The notes beneath the pieces are model-generated. The model did not search any database. It saw nothing but the letters and a program-made list of their open reading frames with translations, and was not told the origin of the DNA. Positions 23,401 to 36,300 of a stretch of DNA of 64,000 nucleotides are shown in pieces (positions within the stretch are counted from its first letter, which is position 1; each line of letters opens with the position of its first letter). The translations under genes were made by a program, and so were the position numbers. This DNA comes from Atopsyche davidsoni (taxonomy: Eukaryota > Arthropoda > Insecta > Trichoptera > Hydrobiosidae): NCBI GenBank assembly GCA_022113835.1, contig JAILWY010000005.1, positions 8,946,501 to 9,010,500 of the forward strand, given 5' to 3'.

Positions 23401-26400
23401 AAGCTTTCACGGATGCTGGTGATGGTCCCATAACCCGGCCAGTTTGGGCTCTAACAGACGATGAGTCTCCCATACCTCGCCTGGCCCTAGGCTTCCGTGA
23501 CTCCATCCGAATAGTGGACCTGGACTCAGGGTATGGTTACACCGTTACCCGCAGTGCTGGTAAACCTGTGGACTTTGCAGTCTCGCTTAGAGAAGGCTTG
23601 ATTTACTGGATGAATGAAGTCCAAGAGATATTTGTATCCAAACTTGATAAAATGGGACATTCTAAGGTTTGATAATTTGTTATATTTGGGTGTGAATTAT
23701 ACCATAACTAATTTTGTTTTATTATGGAAAAAATAATATTTACTTGCTTTTTTTTATTTAAAAATATATCTCATAAATTGTAAATTTTCAGTTGCTTTCA
23801 ATAAATGGAACAGCAGTGAGCATAACCGTAGACTGGGTATCGAGAATGTTATATTGGTCTCAAATAGAAAACTCTCCTGACCAGTACGGATGTGCAATCT
23901 ATAGAATGGATCTCAATATATATGAGCTCGAGGGGACTATACAACTGCAAAGAATCTTGAGACGAAATACACACATAACAAAATTACAAGTGTCTTCTAT
24001 CACAAAGTGAGCATTAATAACATTTTGATTATTCTAGTTATGAGGACATTATTTATTTATCTGTAACTGCAAATTTTATATTTTAGCTCTATCTATTGGA
24101 TTGAAATGAATCAACACGATTTTGGAAAATTAATGACATCTCATATTGACGGTTCCGACGTCAGATCATTCTTTGATAGAAATCAACGCAATTATAGAAA
24201 TAATTCTGACTCACAAAATGTGATAGACAGACAGTGCAATTGTCCTGAAGATCCGGCTGTTGGAAGAACTTTTACTTTGGACTTGACGAATCCAAACAAT
24301 TTGAAGCTGTACTGGATAGACGGCTGGTTGAAACATATCACTTCTGCAGATTTGGATGCATGTCATTGCAAAGTTATCGTTAATGCCACTCAATTTAATG
24401 ATAATGGTATGCTTGTTTTACCTCATACATCCATTCTTATTAAGTGCTTTTCTTCTAACTGATTTTATAATTAGCATTGTTTTCTTCTAGCTCTGCCGCC
24501 AAATTATATAACTGTTGACAGTGAATATATCTACTGGTCAAACAACTCTCAGAATCAGCTGTACTCAGCAGAAAAGAGCCTTTCAAACGCCTATAAAATT
24601 AAACACATCAATATTACTCATGGATACAAAATTTTAGCTTTGGGAAGTAAAATACAACCATATCCCCCTAAAAACTGTCTTTCTCCCAAACAAGTTCCGC
24701 TAAAAGTTACTCTAGTAAACAGAACATTCGACAGTTTAACTCTATTATTACCAGAGCCGGTAAAATACGATACTTGCAGAAATATTAACATGCCAACACC
24801 CTACTACACAGTTTTCTATCAACCTTATGTCGAGGGAGAATCAAATCAGTGTAATGATTCTTCTTGTACTTCAAAAAGGACTTTTGATGGGATTTTACAC
24901 TTGGACGGGTTGAGACCGTTCTCAAAGTATGCTTTTTCAGTTCAAATCACTAATTATTATGGAGAATTGCAAGACATCAAACCTGTCTTGGGAGAGCCAA
25001 TCATATTCAGAACATCTGCTGGAGGTAGGAATCGAATACCGTCCATACGTTGGAAAAAAAAAAATGCGTATGCAGCAACTTATTATGGCATTGAATACTT
25101 ACAGCTCCAGCATCAGCTACAAATATTCGGACTGTAGTTTTAACACCGACAGAAGCACGCGTGGAATGGTCCACCCCTCCAGCTGGTAACTTGGAAGGAC
25201 CTGACATTTCCTATGAGGTACACTGGAGAACCGAAGGCACACTAACCCCCGAACAAAGTTTCAACGGTAAACACTAAATTCAACTACTGCAGTAATTAAT
25301 TGTATTGCAGAAACTATTAATTTTTCTAATATATTCATTTTCATTTTAGAACATAGAACATTTGGCACAAAAATGAAACCTCCGCCTCCTCAAAATGTAA
25401 GCCATGTGGAACTCATGAAGCTTGTCCCCGGTCAGACATACTCCGTGTGGGTCCGCGCTCACTCTAACCACAGCCAGGCCTACTCCGACAGTGAATGCGT
25501 GTCCATGGAGATGTTTCCTCTGCCTAATAAAGTCCGAGCTACCTTTGTAGGACCATATCTCATGCATGTGTCATGGTTACCTTACCAAAAGATAGAGACT
25601 ATACAGTAAGTAGATCAGTGATTACTAATACTGTACTATTCAAAACGGATAGAAAATGAACCATTACTTTTATTTTTAGACAATCAATTGAATATGCTGA
25701 ATATACATCAGATTCTTGGAAAAATGTTGACGATGAAGGATCACGAAATGACGATGGCACCATCAACTTTGTTCTACAGAACTTACACCCGAAAACACAG
25801 TATAAATTCAGGCTACAAGTAATATTTTTAAACAATACTTCACCTTACATTTGGCCTCAAGATTCATCATTCGTTTTTGAGACTTTAGGTAAAATAAAAA
25901 ACTAATCAAATATCAATTCAGAATAATTTTTAAGGCTTACTATTATAATTTATTTTATCATTTTCAGGTGACAAGCCATCACCTCCCGGCAGACCGATAA
26001 TTCAGCACCTGTCAGATTCAGTTTACCAACTGCAGTGGGCACCGTCTTCTCCTCATGGGAGTGCCATAGTTCTGTATCGCTTGTTTGGACACGCTCGCTC
26101 TATTGACGAGGAGAGAGTCAGAACTCATCGGAACGCCAGAAACGCTCAACAGCTCTTTCTTGATTACGGTTCAGATAATTCTGTCTCCAGAGATCGAAGG
26201 GAAGCCGACTATTCGGAACCTCAAGCGGATCTACCGCGATCCTTATATGTCGAGGAAAATACAGATTCAATGCTATTTGTGGACGAACCTTTGAAGGATG
26301 GTTGGAAAATGCTTTACAACGGAACAGGTAAATTTTGTTAAAAAAATTTATTCAGCATTTGCTTGCATAAATTTTTTATTGCTTCATTTAAAATAAAATG

Positions 26401-29400
26401 CTTGCAGATAATCACTGGATCATAAGTAAATTGAAACCGAACGAACGATATACATTTTTTGCGCAATCTCAGAATGGGCTCGGGTGGAGTGAACTATCTG
26501 AGGCTAGTGAAGAGTTTGATTTTTCTGAAACTAAAACCCTGGCAGCACAACACGACTACTTGAGTATCACTCTGGGAATCGGAATCTCGTTATTCATCAT
26601 CATACCCCTGGTTATCGGGGGTTGCATTTGCAGTGAGTACAGTAATAATGGTTTAAAAAAAAATTCCATATTAATATGATTGGATGATGATTTGGGAATT
26701 GTGTATTACAGTAGTAAAGCAACGAGATAAGAAGTCTCCGCCAGGTGTGTTGACAGCGCGAGGGCCAGACGTAGAGCTGGCCAGCCTACGCGAGCTACCA
26801 CGTTGGGGTGGTGGTGGGGCAGGCGTACTGCAACGCTCAGTTCTCTACAGCCCAGCTGATGCAGATCTTGCCCTGCTGCCACACATCATGCGTGAGCATA
26901 TCACCCTCACCAAGTTCCTGGGCTCTGGTGCTTTCGGAGAGGTTTTTGAGGGCAAAGCTAAAAACTTAGAAAGTGTAGGCAGTGAAATCAGGGTCGCCGT
27001 TAAGGTATATATTTCAATAATAATATAAAAACAATAAAATTTACAAATTCTACTAGATTGAAAGAAAATCAAAAATGTATTTATTACTTGTTAATAATAG
27101 CAATTGTTTTGTTGGCAGACACTACGTAAGGGAGCAACTGCCCAAGAAAAGACTGAGTTCTTACAGGAGGCTCAACTGATGTCCAACTTCAAGCATGAGC
27201 ACATCCTGCGCATGCTGGGCGTCTGTCTAGACAACGACCCGCATTTTATCATCATGGAACTCATGGAAGGCGGGGACCTGCTCAGCTACCTCAGAGCCCG
27301 AAGGCCCATGCTGGTATGCTTTCGCCTGAACCATTATATTTTATTAATCGTGAAACTTCCAAGGCAGTTGAGTTGTAAATACCTTTTTTTATATTTTTGT
27401 CCATCAGTGCTGTTTTTTTTTCTGCTCATAGTACACAAATGAAACATTAACCTTACACGATCTGCTCTCGATGTGTGTGGATGTAACACGTGGATGTCGA
27501 TATATGGAAGAACTTCACTTTGTGCACCGTGATCTTGCTTGCCGTAACTGCCTCGTGTCACACCAAGCAGGAGGTCGCATCGTCAAGATCGGTGACTTTG
27601 GCTTGGCTAGGGACATCTACAAGAATGACTACTACAGAAAAGAAGGAGAGGGTAAATCTTTAACATTTCAATTATAGTCTGAACTAAGTAAGTCTTATGT
27701 GTAATTTTGGCTTTTTGCAAAGGGAAGTCCACATGATTTCATTCTATTGTGTGTTCTGTTTATTAAAATCTTGATTATAAATCCTTCGTAATAATTTAAT
27801 AAATTTCACAGTAACTGACTTCATTTTATATTGCGTTTGAAGGATTGCTACCAGTGCGGTGGATGGCAGTTGAGTGTCTGACGGATGGAGTGTTCTCACG
27901 TGCGTCAGACGTGTGGGCATGGGCCGTACTGTGCTGGGAGGTGGCAGCTCTAGGCCGCCAGCCTTACCCTGCCTTGCCCAACCATGCAGTCATGCGCTAT
28001 GTGCGTGCTGGTGGCACACTGCATCGTCCCCCCAATTGCCCGTTGCCGCTGTGAGTGTACCCTTTTAATCCACTTGTACAAAACAATAATATTTTCTATG
28101 TAAAGATCTGTCTAATAAAACCATATTTTTTTCAATCAAAATCCTTGTGTTTTAGATTTAAGCTACTTCAAAAATGTTGGAGCTACAACCCAGAGCAGCG
28201 TCCCACGTTCAAACACTGCTTGGAGGTGTTGGAGAACCTCATGGAGACCATAAGCCAGGATGCGGTCCTGTCTGCCGTGATGAACGAGGAGCCTCAGTAC
28301 ATCACAGTCATGGCGGACGGTGAGGCTCTCAGACAACCATTCTGCTTCTCAATGCAATGGCTTTTGGGCTGTTTCACTCTTTCTTGGCATTTTGCTTGCT
28401 TAATTTTATTTCATCATTTCATAAAAAATAATCTAGCCCTGAAAAGTGCCCTTTCGTTTTCACAAGGACATATTCAATTACAGTAAACCCTTGATTTGGT
28501 AGAATAATAATGGTAAGAAGAAAGGATGTTCAGTAATGCTGAAAATCCATCTAACATAGTAACTTGTGTTTTTATATACAATACTGTACAACATAAAATC
28601 AAATCATAATAAATAATATGTAATACTATCTTACCTTGCTGACAAACATTCTGAGAAATACATGTGGTTTATTTAATAACAAAGAATAATGTGTTCATTT
28701 TAACATCTATCCAATTGTGGGTTTACTGTATAATACCATTGATTATAACAAAATAGTAAATTTTTCTCTATTTTAGGTTAAATAATTTTACTTGGAGAAT
28801 ATTTTCCTATAAATCTGTCTTCTAATTACTAGTCACATCGACAATGCTTCCAATATTTATATATTTTGTAACATTTGTCTTCTCTGTCCGACTGTTTTTG
28901 AAATCTCTAATGACCTACTAATGCATGTTGAATGTTGGCGATTGCAGTAGCAGGCATCTCTAACCGTATGTACTTTATGGATGAGAACCAAAATAATGAT
29001 TGCTCAGGTAACTATCATCATCAGTTTTCACTCTCCACCAATTAATTCAAACACAAATTAATTAATCTATTAAACACAGTAACATATAGCACTACATAAA
29101 ATTATTATTATATTGTTTAATAACAACCTCATTCATCTACAAAGTGTGAATTGTTTAATAATAATTTTATACATTGAATAATTGAGCAGAGAAATAAAGT
29201 TGTATTTAATTGTAGGAGAAATGGATAACATGACAAGTTTTGGTGAAATGTCAGAAGAAGTGCCCGATATTGCACACACTCCAGAGATCGTAACCGAAGG
29301 TCCTCCTAAGTATCTGGAGTTGATCTACGACAGTGACACTCCTCCCACCTGCAGCGATGGCTACGAAGTTCCGAGAGCCAGCATCCGCAGTAGTGCCTCT

Positions 29401-29757
29401 CGGCACACCTTAGAGCGGAGGCCTGTGTCTACGCCTGTGGGACCCGAGATCATAAGAGCCAGAACTCTACAATCCAGCTTCAACGGCGCAAGGCTCGGTA
29501 GATCATCTGCTCATTTCAGCGAAAGCGATAAACACAATAGCTTACAAAAATTAATACCCAATGGAGGTCTGCGAAGAAGTTTAAGCGGTGTATCCAGAAA
29601 TATGAGTGGGATTCAAGTTAGTGACGACAGTAGAATGTTCAATAACAATCCGAGTGAAGCCAAGAGACTTCTTACGTCCTTCAGCAATGGAGGCACAGGA
29701 TTTACTCTTCCCCGTGAAAATTCTGACTCAGTGGCCAGTGCTACAAATAATACCTGA
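17430..29757 (+). CDS. sev: Sevenless / ROS1-type receptor tyrosine kinase (N-terminal exon(s) missing)
   Basis: In flies Sevenless is the receptor for Boss that specifies photoreceptor R7 through Ras. Exons: 17430-17489, 18256-18346, 18420-18640, 18719-18958, 19066-19213, 19301-19420, 19647-19980, 20060-20269, 20349-20538, 20622-20824, 21111-21208, 21292-21632, 21706-21892, 21973-22088, 22287-22494, 22578-22738, 22822-23018, 23102-23300, 23397-23666, 23792-24006, 24087-24406, 24491-25024, 25105-25266, 25350-25605, 25680-25888, 25968-26327, 26408-26632, 26712-27004, 27119-27313, 27432-27651, 27843-28050, 28156-28319, 28948-29007, 29216-29757. All phases match: 7,557 nt, 2,518 codons plus stop (fly Sev about 2,550 aa). 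Order: Cys-rich block (CNNGC...SCQTVC), two FNIII domains, propeller with DPYNGYLFW (about 254-538), FNIII, second propeller (650-922), FNIII pair, third propeller (1125-1440), FNIII series, transmembrane segment (1937-1959), kinase (2021-2310), tail with YITV and YLEL. The signal peptide and start codon were not located. Confidence 0.93.
26408..26632 (+). other. Transmembrane exon of sevenless
   Basis: This exon ends the extracellular FNIII series (LGWSELSEAS is a typical last FNIII strand) and encodes the single membrane helix, with the hydrophobic run ISLFIIIPLVIGGCIC. The next exon begins with the basic stop-transfer IVKQRDKK. This fixes a type I topology with the kinase inside the cell. 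Confidence 0.9.
26905..28280 (+). other. Tyrosine kinase domain of sevenless
   Basis: The domain is spread over five exons. Visible motifs are the glycine loop LGSGAFGEV (26917 on), the ATP lysine in VAVK (last codon before 27005), helix-C glutamate FLQEAQLMSNF, catalytic HRDLACRN (27525 on), DFG (27594 on) and an activation loop RDIYKNDYYRKEGEG with the Y-x3-YY pattern of the ROS1/ALK/insulin-receptor group. The APE motif reads AVE (27866-27874), and DVWSFG reads DVWAWA (27908-27925). Lysine, HRD and DFG are intact, so activity is expected. Confidence 0.92.
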
Positions 29758-32700
29758 TCGAAAGTTTTTAAAGTATGCTTTGGTTCGCTTAATAGAGATT
29801 CATCTGTGTTGAAACATCGGAAGTAGAACAGCTATTAATTTATACGTAGCATTAAGTGTTAGTTGAACTAAACTGAAGATGACTCGGTTGAATAAATTTG
29901 TGATAATATTGAAACGGAGAAAAACGTAAAATAATCCCACTTAATGTGCAATGACATATAATAATAATACTTTACAAATAGTGTAAAGATAATTTTCTTT
30001 TTTTGTGAAATACAAATTTTTCACTCTTTCAATGATTTAACATTTAATATTTTTGTTTATATTTTAATTAAATTAATTCTGGATCATTTAAACAAATATT
30101 TTTAAAAAACTGAGTTTGCTTTAAAAATAAAAATGTATCATGGTTGTTTTTTAATTTATAAGTAGAAATTTATTTTATAAGGCTTGTATAGTAACTCTAA
30201 TTACTTCTAGTACAAATATTTATTTCCATATTTGCAACTATTTTTCTGTCTATTTTGTAATAGTTAAGGTAATATTTTTACCTTTTTTTCTATTAGGTAC
30301 TTATGTAAATCTACAAATCTCACTTGAATCTTCCGGTCGAACTTGTATTAGTTATTGTAATATTCATATCAACAGAAACTTATAGAAATAATAATTAATA
30401 CTCATAAGGTTTTTGATTCCAATATAGACGTTGTGCAAGGGTTATCAGTATTTTATAAAAGTACCTAGTCATAAACAGAAATTAATATTAAATTCTAAAA
30501 TCCATGACTGATATTTTTCCATAATGCTTGAGTTATATAAGGGTAAATTATTTTAATATCTTTCTATGGCAATAGATTTTTTATTGCGCTATCTTCAACA
30601 AAATAATTTCACATTAAATATTGAAATAAGCACTATATGTTTTAAATAACTAAAAATCTTTTAGTTAATCATTAGTCATTTTAAATATATAAACTACTTA
30701 ACTCGCAAAGGGGTTGAAAAAATATTTATAACTTATTTAAGATTCGTGTTGTGAGAGAACTGATCGTGACATTCCCACAAGAACAATTTTATGCCAACTA
30801 AATAAAATATCATATGAATTATTATTTTAATTAATTATCTTCTGTTCTCCACTCTCCTATCGTTTATGTTTTGACCCTTATTTGTTTTACAGGTCCTCCA
30901 GTTAATTCTTGCCAATACAAAAAAAAACTGCATTTCAGTTTAGTTTGATTTAAAGCCAAACACCTGCCGTCCTTGAAAAAAAGCTCTTGAAAGTTTATAT
31001 TTTCTAATTTATCTAATTTCAAGAAGTTATGTAAATATATAATAATAAAACTGTTTTACTATTTGTCTTAAATATCAAGAGTTAAAAGTTAATTGTACAA
31101 TATTACTGAGATTTGTTATGAATATTTTTTTTGTTGTTTAATTGAATTTTTAATTTTGTATATTATTTAGAGTACAGGAAGTACAAAAATCGGATAATCT
31201 TTTTTGTTCATAGTAATTAATTTTTATGCTCCTTATAAGGTAACCTATTTGTACTTTATTGATTGCTCCTTTAAAGACTTAATAATTCCATGTTTATGTA
31301 CAACAGTGCTATGAATATTATAATTATTCCTGTGCTGTTTTAATATCCCAATAACCGCATTCTTACTCATGTACATAATTCAAGTTCTAATAATAGGCAA
31401 TATTGCTTGATAAAATCAAATCTTTGCTATAAATTTGCCTACTGAACTAGCATATAGGTTTTACAGTTACTTTTGTCAATCATTACTTTTGTATATATTT
31501 CATTTTACTAAGCATCAAGCCACAAAAGACAGTAGTAATAATCAACTTATCTATGCTCAAAGAAATTATAATTATTGATTGCAAAGTATGTGTTTAGAAT
31601 ATTGTTTAATTAATGATATCTCTTATTTATTTGTCACGGAGTATACATTATATTAATATATATTCAGTACTTTTAAAAATGTTTGTTCGTTCAATATGTG
31701 AAGTAGAACGTCTAAAATCATCATCCATAAAAAATTTGAAATATAAAAAAAAAATTGTTTCATTTACACTGAACTTTTTTTCAGCTACTAAGTAACTTTA
31801 TAGCCTAAATTATAAATATTATTGAAATTATACAAAAATTTGATTTGAAAAAATCAAATTAATTTTTTTCATTGCTGTGGCAGAGGTAAGATGCATGAAA
31901 ATATAAAATGTCTGAAAATTGTTCCAAATAACATATGAGGTCGAGAAGCCAGTGTGAATATTAATACTATTATATCATTTCATAATTGAACACTCAACAC
32001 TTAAATTTAGTCAATTCCAACAAATTTATTTTGTACACTAAAATGTAAAGTTGAATGCTCAGATGTGATAATGAATTTCATTTCAGAGTTTCTGCCAGGA
32101 TATCAGCTCCCCGTACGGCTTCACATTCCTTGTATATAAGTATATTATTATTCGGCATACTGTAAATCAGTAAATCTAGATGGGCAACACTAATGCTTGT
32201 TTTGCTCAGTTAGCATGAAGATATTTTTATATTTTGTTTTGGCACCGATATGATAAAATCAATAACAAATTCTTTTTTGTTTTTTACAATAAAAATACAT
32301 CCTGATTCTTAAAATGTTAGATAAAACATAAACCATCTTAGAGATTTCTCTAAATAAACAGTAAATATTGAAGATGTACCAAGTCAGATAAAGCCACAAT
32401 TGCCTCAGATTGCTTCAAACACTTTATTTACTTGTTTCTCCTCTTATGACCTCATATTCTCACACAGTAGTGTGTGCAGTACACACAAGTAAAAAAGCAA
32501 CGAATTCGCTATGAAAGCTATCACAGTTAAAGCATTAAAGACAATCTGTAATTATGAAATATAAAAATATTTACAGGACTTTAATTATTCACTACACTTT
32601 TATAGGGTAATAATTACTGCATTTCTGCTTATATGGACGGGATGCCTCTGGTGGTCATAGACTTCTCATTTTATTATTTTACTTGTGACCTTGTAATACA

Positions 32701-33349
32701 AGAGACAGATTCCTTTTGGCAGTTGTTAAAAAAAGTTACAATGAACACTGGTGCAGTCATACAATTATAAAAAATAAAAACAATCAAGATAATATAAAAT
32801 TTTATTGGTCACAAACTCTAATGCACATTGTAACAATTCAAAGATCCAAGATATCCAATTATATCAGTTGGTTAGTTTACTTAAAACTAAGATATTAAAA
32901 TAAGTCATAGTACTAGCGATTTCAGTTATAAGCTATGCGCGTTTTCATCAGGGGGGTTGTGCTACAGAACACCAATTTCTAAACTACGAATTCCTATCTC
33001 TAGTTTGATTTTGCCATGTTTTCTCTGTTGGTGTATTCAAGTATACGTGTACTGTGAGAGCAACCTGCTTAGAATGTTCTGCAAGGCAATTTATTTTAGT
33101 CATTAGCACATTAGACAAATGGACTGAGATCCCGTAGCTTGCGCGGGTATTAGTATTAGCGAGACATTGTATTAACATTATTATATACAATGAGGAGCCT
33201 AATGTTCAGCAAAATGCAGTTTTAATCTAGTGAGATTAAAAAAGTGTGACCTACACATCTCGACTAAGAATAGATGTATATTTATTTACAATATAAAAGT
33301 ATTAATCAAATGATACACATTACAGTTGAAAGAATGCTATACTTACACG
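29758..33349. other. Sevenless 3' UTR and convergent intergenic DNA
   Basis: A first AATAAA lies at 29891-29896, 134 bases after the sevenless stop, so the UTR may be short. On the opposite strand AATAAA (plus TTTATT, 33281-33286) lies about 65 bases after the SNIP1 stop. Between these the DNA is AT-rich without a supported gene or recognisable mobile element. Confidence 0.5.
33281..33286 (-). terminator. Likely poly(A) signal of SNIP1
   Basis: AATAAA on the minus strand, about 65 bases beyond the stop codon at 33350-33352. Confidence 0.4.
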
Positions 33350-36300
33350 TTACACATCATCAGATTCTCTCTTGATGCCCGGGTTAGATTTATTGTCATC
33401 GCTGTGGCCGGGCTTGACGTCATCATCTTCCATTCCGTCTTCCTTGCTGTTCTCATGCAGCAGCACGTACTCTCTTTGGCTGAACCCAAACTTCACTACG
33501 TCCCTTTCCAACAACTCCACATACTTACTGGGCTCCACTTTCTTGTTATTTACAAATGTGCCATTAGCAGAACCTGTCGATCATATTTTATGTTAATATT
33601 ATATATTCAAGCCTTTTGAATAACAATACAACTAGTTCTTTTAACGAAAGCAATTCAGTAAAATAGAAACCAATGGAGAAACACAGAGTAAACGGTAGCA
33701 ACGCCAAGGCAAACATAAAAAAGGAATATTCTATTTAGAAAGCCTACCATTCACAGGCGGGTCAACAAAAGCTAAATATAATGAAATGTTTGACAAACTA
33801 ACCTAGATCAATGATATAAGGCCGAACACGCTTCCCGGTGGAGCCATCTTCTCGAGTGAAGGGCACTAGACGGTACTGCAGGGCCGCATGCTGCTTGGAC
33901 ACTGACGGGTGATCCAGCGGAATATCAGCCACCTTGCGGTCACGCCCCAAGAGGAAACCAGATTGTCGGTGAATGTACAGGATCGGTAGAGCCTTGTCCC
34001 CTTTGAATGGGTAAAATCTGGAAAAAAATAATGGACATCAATTTTCATTTCCAACAAATATTTTATTGAATTTAGAACCATTCTCGTAATTAATATATTT
34101 TAAACCATTTCAGCATTGCAAAAACACTATCCCAAACATATATTGTAATTATTCTGATATCAAAATTTGTTTTTAGCAATCTATACTGATATCAGTACAA
34201 ATTATTTATAACCTAATGCAGCGACCTATTAATGAAGAGTTAATGACCCTAATTACAAAGTCCATAATATAATGAGATCTCATACAATTGATACTTTGTA
34301 TCAAATATCTAAAGAAATTTAATAAATAATACTAAAATATTGACGCAGTATGCATAATTTTATCTTATCTTGTTTATTTGCAAAGAAAAATATATTTCTA
34401 CCAATAGAAGATTGTAATCTTAGCAACTGAGCCATATTTATTCTACTTCAATTAATGTATTCAGTTTTAAAAGAAGACTCAAAACTTGTAAGAACGACAA
34501 TGGATGATGATTTCAAATAATTTTTTCTCAATCCAGAAAACTGTGTTTGTCAACTAATTAACTACAGTTCACTGCACTTAGACAAAGACTTGCCTCCAGC
34601 GTCTCTTGGGCTGGCGCGCCTCGGGAGGTTCACTATACTTGACGACCACTCCGTTGACAGTGTTGGTGTCCTCCGTGAGCTTGCCAGAGAGACCGAAGTT
34701 AACCTTGTCCTTGTCTTTGTCTTTATCCTCGGAAGGTTGGGTGGCGGGCTGAGGACGCCCCCACTCGTGGCTCCCGTCATCCTCGTCTTGCTTCACAGGC
34801 CGCTTGCGAGCGCCACGAGAGGTTTCCCCTTCACGCCTACAAAAGTATATTAATTTAAAAAAAAAAACCTAAGTTGATATTTGATTATTCTTTAATCTCT
34901 TCATCATCTTTATTAATCATAACGACTCAGACCGGCAGCATGTTGAGGTTAGAACAATGCTTAGTTGTCATTGTCATGAGAGGGAAAACAGAGTATTGAG
35001 CACACACCGCATTATAAATGTGACAGTTCGTCCAACCTATTTAAATCTGAGACAATTTTCCTTAGTAATGAAAAAAAAAAATTGGCAAACATGATCAGTA
35101 ATGGAATGAGGACACGATCCAGAGAACATATAAGCAAACCTTCACATCTCCTACTAGGGCATGTCTAGTTTACATAAGTGTGTGGAGTGGTGTGGAGCAG
35201 TAGCAGTGCAGGGATACGTACCTTTGTGGTTCAGGTGGCTTGCTGTCTTGAGGATCTCGTCGGTCCCTGTTGGAAGCCCTCTCTTGTTTTACGTCCCTGA
35301 GTAATTATAATACAATTAGAAAGTTGAAAAAGAAGCATAGACAGGGTGAAAGTCCGTGCAAAGGGCTGTCATGTTTGTTAAGATCACAATAAATAAAACC
35401 TTTATTATATTAAATCCAAATTCTCATGTACATTGAGATTGTGTGATGAGAGGCAGTATGCTTCGGATTTGAGTGTAAATATTTTGCTGTCTGTAGCTAC
35501 ATACAACTTTACAGTGGGTTATTTTATTTTCAAACATATTGGATGTTATTTATTTTTGTATATTACCATATTGAAAGCAGTATCCATCCGTTTATATCAT
35601 AGAATAGAATGATACTAATAACTTTGCAATTTTAGAAGATACATACATAACATATACTGTCGCACAATGTCCGTCCAATTCTTGAAACATTATTTTCTAG
35701 CATACGACACTCTCACGAGTATGTCATTCTTTATTATTCTTGTTTTTATTGCAACTGTTTAAATGTTTTATAAATTCTATTATCTTATAACATTCACTTT
35801 TACTAACCAATTTTAAAGGTACATTATTTAAGGGTTTATTAATTCAACATATTTATCCCTCACACCTTATACTTCAGCATTGCATAATTAGAGATGACAC
35901 AAGCAGATCATTGAACTTCTGTTCGTTGATTATAGATGTTTATTAGTTTTCCGAGTATTTAATTCAATTTTTTTTATATTGAAATACTCTAATTATCTAT
36001 TTCCATTTTAGTAACAGTTTTACTAAATTTGAACACTTCTCCAATCAATATCTCATTGATGTTTTATTATTTCTTCTTGTTGCTATGTAGATAAGTCATA
36101 TTTTAAATATAATAAAATACTTGAGTGATTTTTCCACGTGTTAATTTTTATTGGTGACCGGTTTTGCCAACCTTTCATGTTGGCATTATCATATATATTG
36201 GCATTATCATATATATATATATATATATATATATCATGATAAGTCAATACATTTGTCAATACTCTTTGATTAACACTTCAACATAGTGAGTGTGATTTTT

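Noticed and set aside
25025..25104. Continuous frame through this short stretch in sevenless
   Set aside because: Reading through loses the FNIII start (APASATNIRTV); an 80-bp intron with GTAGGA and TTACAG restores it.
28320..28486. Read-through extension of the sevenless kinase exon as the main C-terminus
   Set aside because: A good GTGAGG donor at 28320, matching phases and conserved tail motifs downstream favour splicing; kept only as a possible isoform.
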